Translations under genes and position numbers: made by a program
Assembly (NCBI GenBank): GCA_903907865.1
Contig: CAIVPR010000021.1
Location: forward strand, 1-62,955
DNA length: 62,955 bases
Source: an uncultured Acidobacteriia bacterium
GTDB lineage: Bacteria; Acidobacteriota; Terriglobia; Bryobacterales; Bryobacteraceae
Reading direction: 5' to 3'
Notes under the pieces: generated by a model
Seen by the model: the letters and a program-made list of their open reading frames with translations, nothing else
The model's database searches: none
Told to the model about the DNA's origin: nothing
Shown: positions 24,749-33,326 of the stretch, piece by piece
Layout of the letters: every line of letters begins with the position of its first letter
How positions within the stretch are numbered: the first letter of the stretch is position 1

Positions 24749-26209
24749 TCAAGCGTCCCCGAAAAACCGTCGGATCCGGTCCAGCAACTGCATCTGGCTC
24801 TCGCGCTCCCGCAGCCGGGCCGTCTCCTGATCCAGCTTCTCCCGGATTCCGGCCAGTTCGATTTGCCGACGGGCCATGACGACCGAAACATCCTCGGCCA
24901 GCATGGGCTGCCGCCTCATCAGGTCTTGGATTCCGGCCTTGTTAAGGATGCAGCACTCCACAAGCGTCTCCGCCACCACGCTGGCATTCCGCGCTTCACC
25001 CGTCATGAGAGCGCGCTCGCCGAAGAAATCGCCGTTCGCCATCGTGCCGATCTCCGTTTCCGCGCCTCCTTCGGACGCCGACCGAACAGACACCTGTCCT
25101 TCCACGATGAAGAACATGGAATCGCCCGACTCCCCCTGCCGGATGATGTACTCGCCCGGAGCGTAGGAAAGGTGCGTCAGGTGCTCGCCAAGCAGGGCTA
25201 GATCGTCGTCGGAGACGTGCCGCAGGAAGTGGGCGCCGCGCAGGAGTTCCACATGGTCGATAGACGGCGGGACCGAACGTGGCGCGACCATCTCGACGGT
25301 ATGGGGCAGTTCCCCAAACGGCATTCCGGCCCGCTTGAGCGCATAGAAGAGCCGGACGTTGACGTCCGAGAGCGAGTTCGCGTGCCGGCCGGGCTTGGTC
25401 AGCCATATGCGCGCGGCGTAGCGAATGTTGGCGGGTCCCATCTCCTCGACGACGCAATCGGGGGGCGGTGTGGACGCGACCCCTTCGATGGGAGCCGAAC
25501 GCAGCGCGGCCTCCACGGCCTTGATAACCGACTGCGGGTCGTAGGCGTAGGGCATCTGCAGAATCACCGACCGCCGCTGCGCCTCTCCCAGCACGGTAAC
25601 GTGCGAGCGCGTGAGGTGGCTGTTCGGGACCGCGATGGTGTCGCCGTCGACGGTCTTGAACTCCGTGTGCCGCAGCCGGACGTGCAGAATCCAGCCCGCC
25701 AGGTCGCCGCATTTCACGAACTGGTCGTTCTGGATGCTGCCTTCCAGTTGGATCGCGATACCGCTGGCAATGTTGGCGAGCGTTTCCTGCAAGGCGAGAC
25801 CAAGGACTGCAGTGGCGACGGCGGACGTTGCGAAGATGCCAGTCACGTTGACGCCCGCCCGATAAAGGAGGTTCAGGAGAACCGCCAGGTAGCCCGCGAT
25901 TACGACGGCCTCGGTTGCCCAGCGCGGGACCCGGACCCTACGCAATAGAAGGTTGAACAGCAGCACGCGTCCGACTTGGATCGCTGCCAGTTGCAACATG
26001 GCCGTCGACAGCAGTGGCAGGATCGGTTCGTCACCAAGCCACGGCGACGGTAGGACTCGCAGCGTTCGGATCACGGCGAAGAGCGCGACAAACACCAAGG
26101 CCCGGCGCAGTCGCCGCCGTTCCCGGGCCGTGCGCAACAGGACGGACGCGAGAAGAAAGATGCCGAGCGCGATCCAGACTTGCGTTTCCTGCACGGTCCC
26201 TGTCGGCAT
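24749..26209 (-). CDS. MscS-family mechanosensitive channel with C-terminal cyclic-nucleotide-binding domain
   Basis: This 486-residue inner-membrane protein has about five membrane segments in the first 150 residues. The last, GIFATSAVATAVLGLALQETLANIASG, is the MscS pore helix region. The MscS beta domain follows (LHVRLRHTEFKTVDGDTIAVPNS). A cNMP-binding domain fills about 320-440 (LSYAPGEYIIRQGESGDSMFFIVEGQVSV, GDFFGERALMTGEARNASVVA). The tail is a probable coiled coil (ELAGIREKLDQETARLRERESQMQ). Members of this group are gated or modulated by cyclic nucleotide. The start at 26209 begins the first membrane segment; the long upstream frame is Pro/Arg-rich and not conserved. It is divergent from the amidohydrolase gene across 65 bases. 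Confidence 0.9.
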   Translation of the reverse strand: MPTGTVQETQVWIALGIFLLASVLLRTARERRRLRRALVFVALFAVIRTLRVLPSPWLGDEPILPLLSTAMLQLAAIQVGRVLLFNLLLRRVRVPRWATEAVVIAGYLAVLLNLLYRAGVNVTGIFATSAVATAVLGLALQETLANIASGIAIQLEGSIQNDQFVKCGDLAGWILHVRLRHTEFKTVDGDTIAVPNSHLTRSHVTVLGEAQRRSVILQMPYAYDPQSVIKAVEAALRSAPIEGVASTPPPDCVVEEMGPANIRYAARIWLTKPGRHANSLSDVNVRLFYALKRAGMPFGELPHTVEMVAPRSVPPSIDHVELLRGAHFLRHVSDDDLALLGEHLTHLSYAPGEYIIRQGESGDSMFFIVEGQVSVRSASEGGAETEIGTMANGDFFGERALMTGEARNASVVAETLVECCILNKAGIQDLMRRQPMLAEDVSVVMARRQIELAGIREKLDQETARLRERESQMQLLDRIRRFFGDA

Positions 26210-26274
26210 TCGATATTTTCCAATGATAGAAGAAGGTGGCGCGCCGAGGGCCCCGCCGGTGGTATCTTCACGGA

Positions 26275-27570
26275 ATGCGGACCTTCTTGTATGCGTTGTT
26301 GGCAGCCGTCCCGATGCTCGCGGCGGACGTGGCAAAACCGGTGGTTTTGAAAGCGGCGCGGATGTTCGACGGCCACTCGAACGCCCTTGTGACGCCCGGC
26401 CTGGTGGTGGTGGCGGACGGGAAAATCCTTGGCGTCGGCCCCGGCACACCTATTCCGTCAGACGCCGAAACCATCGATCTGGGCGACGCGACCCTGATGC
26501 CCGGCTTCATGGACGCCCACACGCACCTTTCGATGCCCTACAACGACGATTGGAAACAGGCGACCATCGACAACTTCCGCAAGCCGATCCCCGAAGTGGC
26601 GCTCGACGCGACCGAGAACCTGCGCAAGACGCTGATGGCGGGTTTCACCACGGTCCGCGACGTGGGCTCCCACGACTATATCGATGTGAGCCTGCGCAAC
26701 GCGGTCCGTTCGGGCAAGATTGTCGGCCCCCGGATGCTGGTGGCTGTCTACTCCATCGGCTCGACAGGCGGGCACTGCGACGACGCGTCGGGATTCCGGC
26801 CGGGCATCTTCGGCCACGAGTCGGGCCCAGGCGAAGGCGTGATCAACGGGGCCGACGAGGCCCGCAAGGCTGTGCGGATGGATCTGAAGTACGGGGCCGA
26901 CGTGATCAAGACCTGCGCCACCGGCGGCGTGCTCTCGCTGACCGACGACGTGGACGCCCCGCAGCTGACGCAGGAGGAGTTGAACGCCATCGTCGACGAA
27001 GCGCATGCCGCGCGGCGAAAGTCGGCTGCCCACGCCCACGGGGCAACGGGGGCCAAGCGCGCGATCCGGGCTGGCATTGACTCCATCGAACATGGCTCGT
27101 TCCTCGACGCCGAGGCGCTGGACATGATGAAGGCCAAAGGGACCGTGCTGGTGCCGACACTTATGGCCGGTTGGTGGCTGGCCGACCGAATGGAGCATGG
27201 GGCGTATCTGCCGCCGGAGATCGCGGTCAAGGTTCGGCAGGCGGTGGCGTCGATCAGCTCCATGTTCCGGATGGCTGTCGACAAGGGTGTGATTATCGGG
27301 TTGGGCACCGATGCCGCGGTGGAACCGCACGGCCTGAACGCCAAGGAGTTCGAACTGATGGTGAAGGGCGGTATGAAGCCGCTGGATGCCTTGAAGGCCG
27401 GGACCTCAGTCGATGCGGAACTGCTTGGTCTCTCGAAAACCCTCGGGACCATCGAGAAAGGCAAGATCGCGGACATCGTGGCGGTGCCGGGCGATCCGAT
27501 CCGGGACATTACGGCCACGCAGCGGGTGAAATTTGTGATGAAGGAAGGCGTGGTCTACAAGCGGCCTTGA
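26275..27570 (+). CDS. Secreted amidohydrolase (imidazolonepropionase/prolidase-like)
   Basis: This is a 431-residue metal-dependent hydrolase with a signal peptide (RTFLYALLAAVPMLAADVAK). The TIM-barrel metal site is complete: MDAHTHLS (His82, His84), a candidate carboxylated Lys in ADVIKTCATGG (about 212), HAHG (about 250), IEHGSF (about 271) and GLGTDAA (about 343). The C-terminal DIVAVPGDPIRDIT closes the composite beta domain. Homologues hydrolyse X-Pro dipeptides or similar amides; the exact substrate is unknown. The neighbouring exported peptidase fusion suggests peptide breakdown, an inference. Confidence 0.88.
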   Translation: MRTFLYALLAAVPMLAADVAKPVVLKAARMFDGHSNALVTPGLVVVADGKILGVGPGTPIPSDAETIDLGDATLMPGFMDAHTHLSMPYNDDWKQATIDNFRKPIPEVALDATENLRKTLMAGFTTVRDVGSHDYIDVSLRNAVRSGKIVGPRMLVAVYSIGSTGGHCDDASGFRPGIFGHESGPGEGVINGADEARKAVRMDLKYGADVIKTCATGGVLSLTDDVDAPQLTQEELNAIVDEAHAARRKSAAHAHGATGAKRAIRAGIDSIEHGSFLDAEALDMMKAKGTVLVPTLMAGWWLADRMEHGAYLPPEIAVKVRQAVASISSMFRMAVDKGVIIGLGTDAAVEPHGLNAKEFELMVKGGMKPLDALKAGTSVDAELLGLSKTLGTIEKGKIADIVAVPGDPIRDITATQRVKFVMKEGVVYKRP

Positions 27571-27683
27571 CGGCGCGGTATACTACGATCCAGTTACCCC
27601 CTTCTTTCTGACCGATCCCCGTGGATCGTCGACCTCCCGCTACGTCCCGCGGCACGGCATTTGATGCCATCTAGGAGACCGCA

Positions 27684-29504
27684 ATGAGAGTTCGAATCCT
27701 CCGTGGCTTGCTGGCCTTTGCCGCAGCCACTGCCTTGACGGCCCAACAGGCACCGCCAGCGAGAAGCAGTCCCCCGCCGCCGGATCCGATAGCGCCGTTG
27801 GTGGCCAAACTCGACTTGGAGCGCTACAAGGCCACCATCAAAGGCCTGACGAAATTCGGCGACCGCCGCGATGGCACAGACCGCAACCGCGCCGCCATCG
27901 ACTGGATCGAGGCGCAGCTGAAGAGCTACGGCTGCACAAACACCGAACGCATCCGCTACGAGTACAAGCCAGTGCCTCGCACGGGTGCGGGCGGGCGCGG
28001 CGGACCGGGTCGGGGCAATGCGGCCAATTCCGAGGTTGGCCCCGGCGGTTCCAGACGCCGTGGCAACCGGATTCCTGAGTCCGTCAACAACGACCCGCTG
28101 AAACAGCCCGACATCGCCCTCCGCGAACTCAACACCCAGCCCTCGACGCCGGGTCCGCGCGAGGAGGTGTATTGCACAAAGGTCGGCTCGACCCACCCCG
28201 AGGAGATGTACATCCTCGCCGCCCACATGGACGGAATCGGCTGGGGCGAGGCGGCCAACGACGACGGCTCCGGCACCGCGCTCGTGATGGAATTGGCGCG
28301 CATTCTGTCCGATCCCGACGTCCACACCGAGCGCTCCATCCGCTTCGCGCTCTGGAACAACGAGGAGACGGGTCTAAACGGCGCCCGTGCGTACGTCGAC
28401 CAACGCAAGGACTTGCAGGGCATCGAGTCGCCCGCCGGGTCCGGCCAATACCCCGAACCGAAATGGCTGGGCATGATCCAGCACGACATGATGATGTTCG
28501 ACCACGGGATGCCGCTGGCCGACGGCACCATCCCGAAGAAGCAGCGCCCGGAGGCGGACATCAATATTGAGTACCAGTGGAACTCGAAGCTTGCCGACGC
28601 CTCGATGGCGCTAGCGCAAAAGTTCGCGTTGGGGAACGACAAATACGCCGTCAGGTACCCGTCTACCGTTGGCCCGCACATGACCAACACGGACTCGACG
28701 CCTTTCATGGACATTACGCCGTCCATTAGCCTGCGCGAGGCGGAGCGTGGTTCGCAGCTCGGCAACGGCTGGGATCCGCAGCACCACCAGCCGACGGACC
28801 TGTACTCGACCTACGACGACGACGATTTCCGGCTCGGCCTGAATGCGGCGCAGACCACGCTCGGCACGGTGTTGCAGTTGGCGGGGCTCATCGACGGCGC
28901 GCCCATGGTGCAGCCGGGTGCGCCCGGCAAACCTGGGAAGATCCTCTTGCCGAACACCGCCAGTGCCGCTCCCCGGCCCCCGAACGACTCCGATGTGGCG
29001 TTCATGCAGGGGATGATAATGCACCACTCGCAGGCGGTCGAAATGGTGGCGCTGCTGCGCACGCGGGGCAAGGACAAGGACCTGCAGAGCCTCGGGAGCC
29101 GCATTACCATTTCGCAAACTGACGAGATGAAGTTCATGAAGCAATGGCTGGAGGAGCGGGGCAAGCCGATCGAAATGCCGATGGACCACAGCCACATGGA
29201 CCACAGCATGGCGGGTATGAACCATGGGATGCAAATGATGATGCCCGGCATGCTCACCCCTGAACAAATGAAGGAGCTGGAAGCGGCCAAAGGAGCCCAG
29301 TTCGACCACCTTTTCCTCACGGGGATGATCCAGCACCACCAAGGGGCCCTCACCATGGTCCAAGACCTTTTCAATACCGCCGGAACCGGCCAGGACGCCG
29401 TCCTCTTCGACTTCGCCACCGACGTCGACAACACTCAAAGCGCCGAAATCAAGATCATGCAGGGCCTCCTCTCGAAGGAAAAGCTGCTCAAGGAGAAAAA
29501 ATGA
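27684..29504 (+). CDS. Secreted M28 zinc peptidase fused to a DUF305 domain
   Basis: This 606-residue exported protein is a clear two-domain fusion. Residues 40-405 are an M28 aminopeptidase: HMDGIGWG (His181, Asp183), ANDDGSG (191-197), NNEETG (225-230), an Asp in QHDMMMFD and the late His in DPQHHQPTD (367-368) give the two-zinc site. A Pro/Gly linker follows. Residues 434-600 are DUF305, with its two signature helices FMQGMIMHHSQAVEM and LTGMIQHHQGALTM and a Met/His-rich stretch (MDHSHMDHSMAGMNHGMQMMM) typical of metal-binding loops. The signal peptide ends near ALTAQ. TAGGAG precedes the ATG. Its stop overlaps the next ATG (ATGA). The fusion is unusual; see findings. Confidence 0.9.
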   Translation: MRVRILRGLLAFAAATALTAQQAPPARSSPPPPDPIAPLVAKLDLERYKATIKGLTKFGDRRDGTDRNRAAIDWIEAQLKSYGCTNTERIRYEYKPVPRTGAGGRGGPGRGNAANSEVGPGGSRRRGNRIPESVNNDPLKQPDIALRELNTQPSTPGPREEVYCTKVGSTHPEEMYILAAHMDGIGWGEAANDDGSGTALVMELARILSDPDVHTERSIRFALWNNEETGLNGARAYVDQRKDLQGIESPAGSGQYPEPKWLGMIQHDMMMFDHGMPLADGTIPKKQRPEADINIEYQWNSKLADASMALAQKFALGNDKYAVRYPSTVGPHMTNTDSTPFMDITPSISLREAERGSQLGNGWDPQHHQPTDLYSTYDDDDFRLGLNAAQTTLGTVLQLAGLIDGAPMVQPGAPGKPGKILLPNTASAAPRPPNDSDVAFMQGMIMHHSQAVEMVALLRTRGKDKDLQSLGSRITISQTDEMKFMKQWLEERGKPIEMPMDHSHMDHSMAGMNHGMQMMMPGMLTPEQMKELEAAKGAQFDHLFLTGMIQHHQGALTMVQDLFNTAGTGQDAVLFDFATDVDNTQSAEIKIMQGLLSKEKLLKEKK

Positions 29505-31495
29505 CCGCACTTCGCACTTCCGTCCGTTCGGCCCGCGTTGCGGCCGCCTTCCTCCCGCTCCTCTGCCTTGCGCAGGCTCCGCCACCGGCGCCCGCACCCC
29601 AAGCGGAGGAAAAGATCCCTACGCCGATCCCCTCGACTGTTCCGACCAACCCGCGCTCCGGCAACGACGACCCGCGCGTCGGTCTCAAAGGGGGACTCTA
29701 CGACGCGGGCGAGGCAGCGTCGGGCTTGGAACGGCTGGCGTCCCTGCCCAAGCCCCCTGGTTTCGCGCCAGGCAACGCCTTTGCAGCCCCGGCACCGCCC
29801 CCGGCTCCGGGTGAAGGTGGCGGCCGCGGCGGTCCGCCTCCCTCGCAGTACGGTTCCACCAACTCCGACCTCGCCTTCAGCGGCAACCACCTCTTCGTCG
29901 GCAACTACAACGGCATCAATACGTACGACATCGACAGCCCCGCCAAGGTGAAGCTGCGCGCGTCGCTGGTCTGCCCCGGCGGGCAGGGCGACGTCTCGGT
30001 CTACGGCCACCTGATGTTCATGTCCGCCGAGGCGTTGAACGGCCGTACCGACTGCGGGACCCAGGGAATCCCCCTGCCTCCCGGCTATGTGCCCCCTCCG
30101 CCACCACCTCCACCCGCCCCGGCGGCTCCGGGCGCGGCACCGGCTCCCGGTGGACGCGGACCCCGTCCCCTGCCCCCGGCCAGCCCGGACCGATTCCGAG
30201 GCGTCCGCATCTTCGATATTTCGGACATGTCGAATCCCAAACAGGTGGCGGCGGTCCAGAGTTGCCGTGGCTCCCACACCCACACATTGGTGATCGATCC
30301 CAAGGACAGGGAGAACGTCTACATCTACATTTCGGGCACCGGGGCCGTCCGGCAGGCGGAGGAGATGGGCGAATGCTCGGGCGGTGATCCCAAGACCGAC
30401 CCCAACACGGCGCTGTTCCGGATCGACATTATCAAGGTACCGCTGGCGCATCCCGAACTGGCCAAGATTGTGGCCAATCCGCGCATCTTCGCCGATGAGA
30501 AGACCGGCGCGCTCGACGGCCTCTGGAAGGGCGGCAACCACGGCGAGAATACGCAGACGACGTCCGAGACCAACAAGTGCCACGACATCACGGTCTATTC
30601 CGCGATGGGCTTGGCCGCCGGTGCCTGTTCCGGCAACGGCATCCTGCTGGACATTTCCAATCCGGTGAAGCCGGTCCGCATCGCCGCCGTCAGCGACCCC
30701 AACTACGCGTTCTGGCACTCTGCGAACTTCAACAACGCGGGGACGAAGGTCCTCTTCACGGACGAATGGGGCGGCGGCGGCCAACCGCGTTGCCGAGCCA
30801 CAGACCCGATGAATTGGGGTGCCGACGCGATCTTCACGCTGAAGGACCGGAAGCTGACGCTGTCCTCCTACTACAAGATGCCCGCTCCGCAGACGGAATT
30901 CGAGAACTGCGTGGCGCACAACGGGTCGCTGGTGCCGATTCCGGGCCGCGACATTCTGGTGCAATCGTGGTACCAGGGCGGGATTTCGCTGGTGGATTTC
31001 ACCGACGCCTCGCATCCGGTCGAGGTGGCCTATTTCGACCGCGGGCCGGTGGACGGCACCAAGCGGGCGATGGGCGGCCAGTGGTCGACCTACTGGTACA
31101 ACGGGTACATTTACGGATCCGAGATCGCGCGCGGCGTGGACGTGTTCAAGCTGGTGCCGAACAAGTTCCTGACGCAGAACGAGATCGACGCGTCGAACCA
31201 AGTGCATTTCGACGAGTTGAACGTGCAGAACCAGCCGAAGATTGTTTGGCCGTCGAACTTCATTGTGGCGAAGGCTTATATCGACCAGTTGGCTCGGGGG
31301 ACGTCCGTGTCGGCCGAGAAGCTGGCGGCGTTGAACGCGGCGATTGCGAAGGTGGAGGGGTCGTCGGCGGACAAGAAGGCTGCAGCGCAGTTGAAGGCGT
31401 TGGGGGTTGGTTTGGCGAAGTCAGCGGCCACGGCGAAGAATGCGGCGGATGCCGAGCGGCTGCGGGCTCTGGCGGCGATTATTAAGCAGAGCTAG
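29501..31495 (+). CDS. Secreted LVIVD-repeat (beta-propeller-like) protein
   Basis: This is a 664-residue exported protein with a signal peptide (RVAAAFLPLLCLAQA). Repeats of the LVIVD/propeller type recur: GNHLFVGNYNGINTYDIDSPAKVKLRA, GVRIFDISDMSNPKQVAAV, GILLDISNPVKPVRIAAV, GGISLVDFTDASHPVEVAYF and GSEIARGVDVFKL. Two Pro/Gly/Ala-rich linkers are present (about 95-115 and 185-220). The C terminus is an Ala/Lys-rich helix (VEGSSADKKAAAQLKALG). The ATG overlaps the upstream M28-DUF305 stop, so the two are translationally coupled. A structural or binding role outside the cell is inferred; no catalytic motif is evident. Confidence 0.82.
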   Translation: MTALRTSVRSARVAAAFLPLLCLAQAPPPAPAPQAEEKIPTPIPSTVPTNPRSGNDDPRVGLKGGLYDAGEAASGLERLASLPKPPGFAPGNAFAAPAPPPAPGEGGGRGGPPPSQYGSTNSDLAFSGNHLFVGNYNGINTYDIDSPAKVKLRASLVCPGGQGDVSVYGHLMFMSAEALNGRTDCGTQGIPLPPGYVPPPPPPPPAPAAPGAAPAPGGRGPRPLPPASPDRFRGVRIFDISDMSNPKQVAAVQSCRGSHTHTLVIDPKDRENVYIYISGTGAVRQAEEMGECSGGDPKTDPNTALFRIDIIKVPLAHPELAKIVANPRIFADEKTGALDGLWKGGNHGENTQTTSETNKCHDITVYSAMGLAAGACSGNGILLDISNPVKPVRIAAVSDPNYAFWHSANFNNAGTKVLFTDEWGGGGQPRCRATDPMNWGADAIFTLKDRKLTLSSYYKMPAPQTEFENCVAHNGSLVPIPGRDILVQSWYQGGISLVDFTDASHPVEVAYFDRGPVDGTKRAMGGQWSTYWYNGYIYGSEIARGVDVFKLVPNKFLTQNEIDASNQVHFDELNVQNQPKIVWPSNFIVAKAYIDQLARGTSVSAEKLAALNAAIAKVEGSSADKKAAAQLKALGVGLAKSAATAKNAADAERLRALAAIIKQS

Positions 31496-31730
31496 AGGTC
31501 TCACGCGAAGCTCCGAGGTGATTCTGCGAGAACTTCGTTCGATACGTGCCTGGAACCCGACAGTGGCGGACCGGGGAAGCTTGCATGAGGACGTTTCTCG
31601 CAGAGTCCACACAGAGTTTCCGCAAGGTTCACAGGACGAACAGGACGGACAGAGACGCAGCGGTTGCCGGGCAACGCCGTAGAACCTAGAATCGGCGGTT
31701 GGCCGTTCCAACGCGCGTTTTCGGATCCTC
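31496..31730. other. Intergenic stretch, no gene seen
   Basis: This spacer between the LVIVD gene and the palindromic repeat contains no conserved frame on either strand. AGTTTCCGCAAGGTTCACAGG-type direct-repeat-like phrases (GGACGAACAGGACGGACAG) occur but were not assigned to a known element. Confidence 0.5.
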
Positions 31731-31918
31731 GAACAAACGCTCCCTCGCGGTCGCGGCTCTGCGGAATCAGCATGTTACCGAGCCACGACCGCAAGGGAGT
31801 GTTTGTTCGATCCATGCACACCTGTTCACCCACACGGGTGAACGAGCCGTTAGCGTAAGACCCTTGCAAGCAAGGCCTTGTTCCCCGCTCAGGTGCAAGC
31901 AACTGCCGTTTCTAAGTA
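31731..31918. repeat. Dispersed palindromic repeat, copy C, with extended tail
   Basis: This is the best copy: GAACAAACGCTCCCTCGCGG pairs with CCGCAAGGGAGTGTTTGTTC around the loop TGCGGAATCAGCATGTTACC (31731-31809). A tail follows that is shared with copy D: CTGTTCACCCA, GAGCCGTTAGCGTAAGACCC, TTGCAAGCAAGGCC and GCAAGCAACTGCCGTTTCTA. The element ends three bases before the start of the MntA pseudogene. Confidence 0.85.
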
Positions 31919-31920
31919 GA

Positions 31921-32232
31921 ATGATACAGATGACACTACCCTCCGGACTCCAACTGCCCGACGACCAGATCGCGCAAATCTGCCGCAGGTACAAGATCCG
32001 GGAAATGTCCGTCTTCGGCTCGAATGCCCGGGGCGACGCCGGTCCAGATTCCGATGTCGACGTCCTTGTGGAGCTCCAGCCGGACGCGCGCCTCGGCTGA
32101 GAATTCTTCGGGATCGCCGAAGACATGGAGCAGTTGCTGGGCCGCCACGTGGACTTGGGAACGAAGGACTCACTCAAGCCCCACGCAAGACCGTCCGCGT
32201 TGGCCGAAGCGGTTGTCGTCTATGCTGCGTGA
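31921..32232 (+). pseudogene. mntA: MntA-like nucleotidyltransferase antitoxin, interrupted by an in-frame TGA
   Basis: The frame encodes a minimal nucleotidyltransferase: VFGSNARGDAGPDSDVDVLVE has Gly33-Ser34 and the catalytic aspartates (45, 47). A TGA at 32098-32100 ends translation after DARLG (59 residues). The same frame goes on with EFFGIAEDMEQLLGRHVDLGTKDSLKP and LAEAVVVYAA to a stop at 32230-32232, matching the family's C-terminal half. In the MntA-HepT system this enzyme AMPylates and silences the HEPN toxin. The nonsense codon makes it non-functional unless read through. The following HepT gene is also broken. Confidence 0.8.
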
Positions 32233-32329
32233 CGCTTTTTGTCTGCGCGAGATGTTGGGGGCAGCGGAGCAGCTTGTAGGGTTGCTTGGCTCCGAGACCA
32301 TACGATTGAAGTCGGAAGCCTTAGCCTAA
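32222..32329 (+). pseudogene. hepT: Truncated HepT-like (DUF86) HEPN toxin
   Basis: An ATG overlapping the MntA end starts 35 codons: MLRDAFCLREMLGAAEQLVGLLG then SETIRLKSEALA and a stop. This fits the first helix of DUF86 HEPN toxins, which normally run 110-140 residues and carry an R..x4..H motif in the C-terminal half. That half is absent, so no RNase site remains. Order and overlap with MntA support the call. Confidence 0.6.
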
Positions 32330-32336
32330 TCGCCCC

Positions 32337-33326
32337 CTACTTCTTCTTCTGCACCACCATGTGGGGCGGATCGACGTTGTTCTCGTTGCAGGCGTATTCC
32401 TTCACGTCCTGTTCCGGGGCCAGAATCGACATGCGCGTGACCGTCCAACTCCCCTTCAGTGCCGCCGGGTCCTCGAAAGTCATCGACACCATCAGATGCC
32501 CGTAGTCGGGGCGGGTCATCCGCTCCACCACGTGCAACGCCTCGGAGTTGTGGTGGCCGTCGCCGTCCATCCAGCCCTTGGCGTTGAAGCCGACGCGGTC
32601 GATCACCAGCGTGTCGCCCTCCCAATGACCGACCGAGTGCCCGTACCAACTGGGGTCCTCGTCCTTCGGGTGCGCGCGTCCGTCGAGGTAGATCTGGCGG
32701 TAGGCCGGGTCATCGTCGTCGTAGAGCTCGACCATCAACTTCGGCGTTTGCACGAACTTGACGTATTGGTTGTACCAGAGGACGGCGTGGGGCAGGCAGT
32801 ACGTCGCCGGGGTCAGGCTGCCGTCCGGGAGACCCGCCGGGAGCCACTGGGGCTCACCCTTGTCCATAGTCACGGGCCAACTCCAAACACCGGAGAAATC
32901 GACATGGCCGTCCGCGGTCCGCGGCGTTTTGCCCTTGGGCGCGACCCGGCGGACGCTGGAAAGTGCCGCATCCTGGCCTTCACCCGGCACGCCACCCATC
33001 GGCAAATAGCTAAGCTTGACGTCGAACGTCGCAGCACCGGTGGGCGGAACCGCGACTCCGGCCTTGTTCAAGGGGGCCAGATAGCGGATCGATGTGACTG
33101 TGACATCGTAGGTCCCCGCCGCGAGGTTCGCGAACGAGTACGAGCCCGTGCTGGTCGACAGCACCTTCGCGGGCTTGCCGGTCGCAGTGTTCTTGGCGAC
33201 CACCTCCGCGAGCGGCACCGGCAGCCCGTCCGGGGCGGTCACGATCCCCTTCAACTCCCCGGCATACAACCCTTGGGATGCGAACAGCACCGCCGACAAA
33301 ACAAACCCAGTCTTGATCACGCTCAT
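32337..33326 (-). CDS. Secreted carboxypeptidase-regulatory-domain protein
   Basis: This 329-residue protein has a signal peptide (SVIKTGFVLSAVLFASQGLYAG) and then a carboxypeptidase-regulatory-like beta-sandwich (LKGIVTAPDGLPVPLAEVVAKN, GSYSFANLAAGTYDVTV). The C-terminal half contains HVDFSGVWSWP, YWYNQYVKF-like WYNQYVKFVQTP, GHSVGHWEGDTLVIDRVGFN and HVVERMTRPDYGHLMV. This is the pattern of a beta-sheet-rich domain repeatedly seen in Acidobacterial exported proteins of unknown function. Its ATG overlaps the stop of the oxidoreductase gene (TAATG), so the pair is coupled. Confidence 0.8.
   Translation of the reverse strand: MSVIKTGFVLSAVLFASQGLYAGELKGIVTAPDGLPVPLAEVVAKNTATGKPAKVLSTSTGSYSFANLAAGTYDVTVTSIRYLAPLNKAGVAVPPTGAATFDVKLSYLPMGGVPGEGQDAALSSVRRVAPKGKTPRTADGHVDFSGVWSWPVTMDKGEPQWLPAGLPDGSLTPATYCLPHAVLWYNQYVKFVQTPKLMVELYDDDDPAYRQIYLDGRAHPKDEDPSWYGHSVGHWEGDTLVIDRVGFNAKGWMDGDGHHNSEALHVVERMTRPDYGHLMVSMTFEDPAALKGSWTVTRMSILAPEQDVKEYACNENNVDPPHMVVQKKK

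Noticed and set aside
27597-27683. Small hairpin near CGATCCCCGTGGATCG before the M28 gene
   Set aside because: Only six pairs and not followed by a T-run; not called as terminator or riboswitch.
32098-32100. Possible selenocysteine or recoded TGA in MntA
   Set aside because: No SECIS-like hairpin is visible and neighbouring HepT is also truncated, so decay is simpler.
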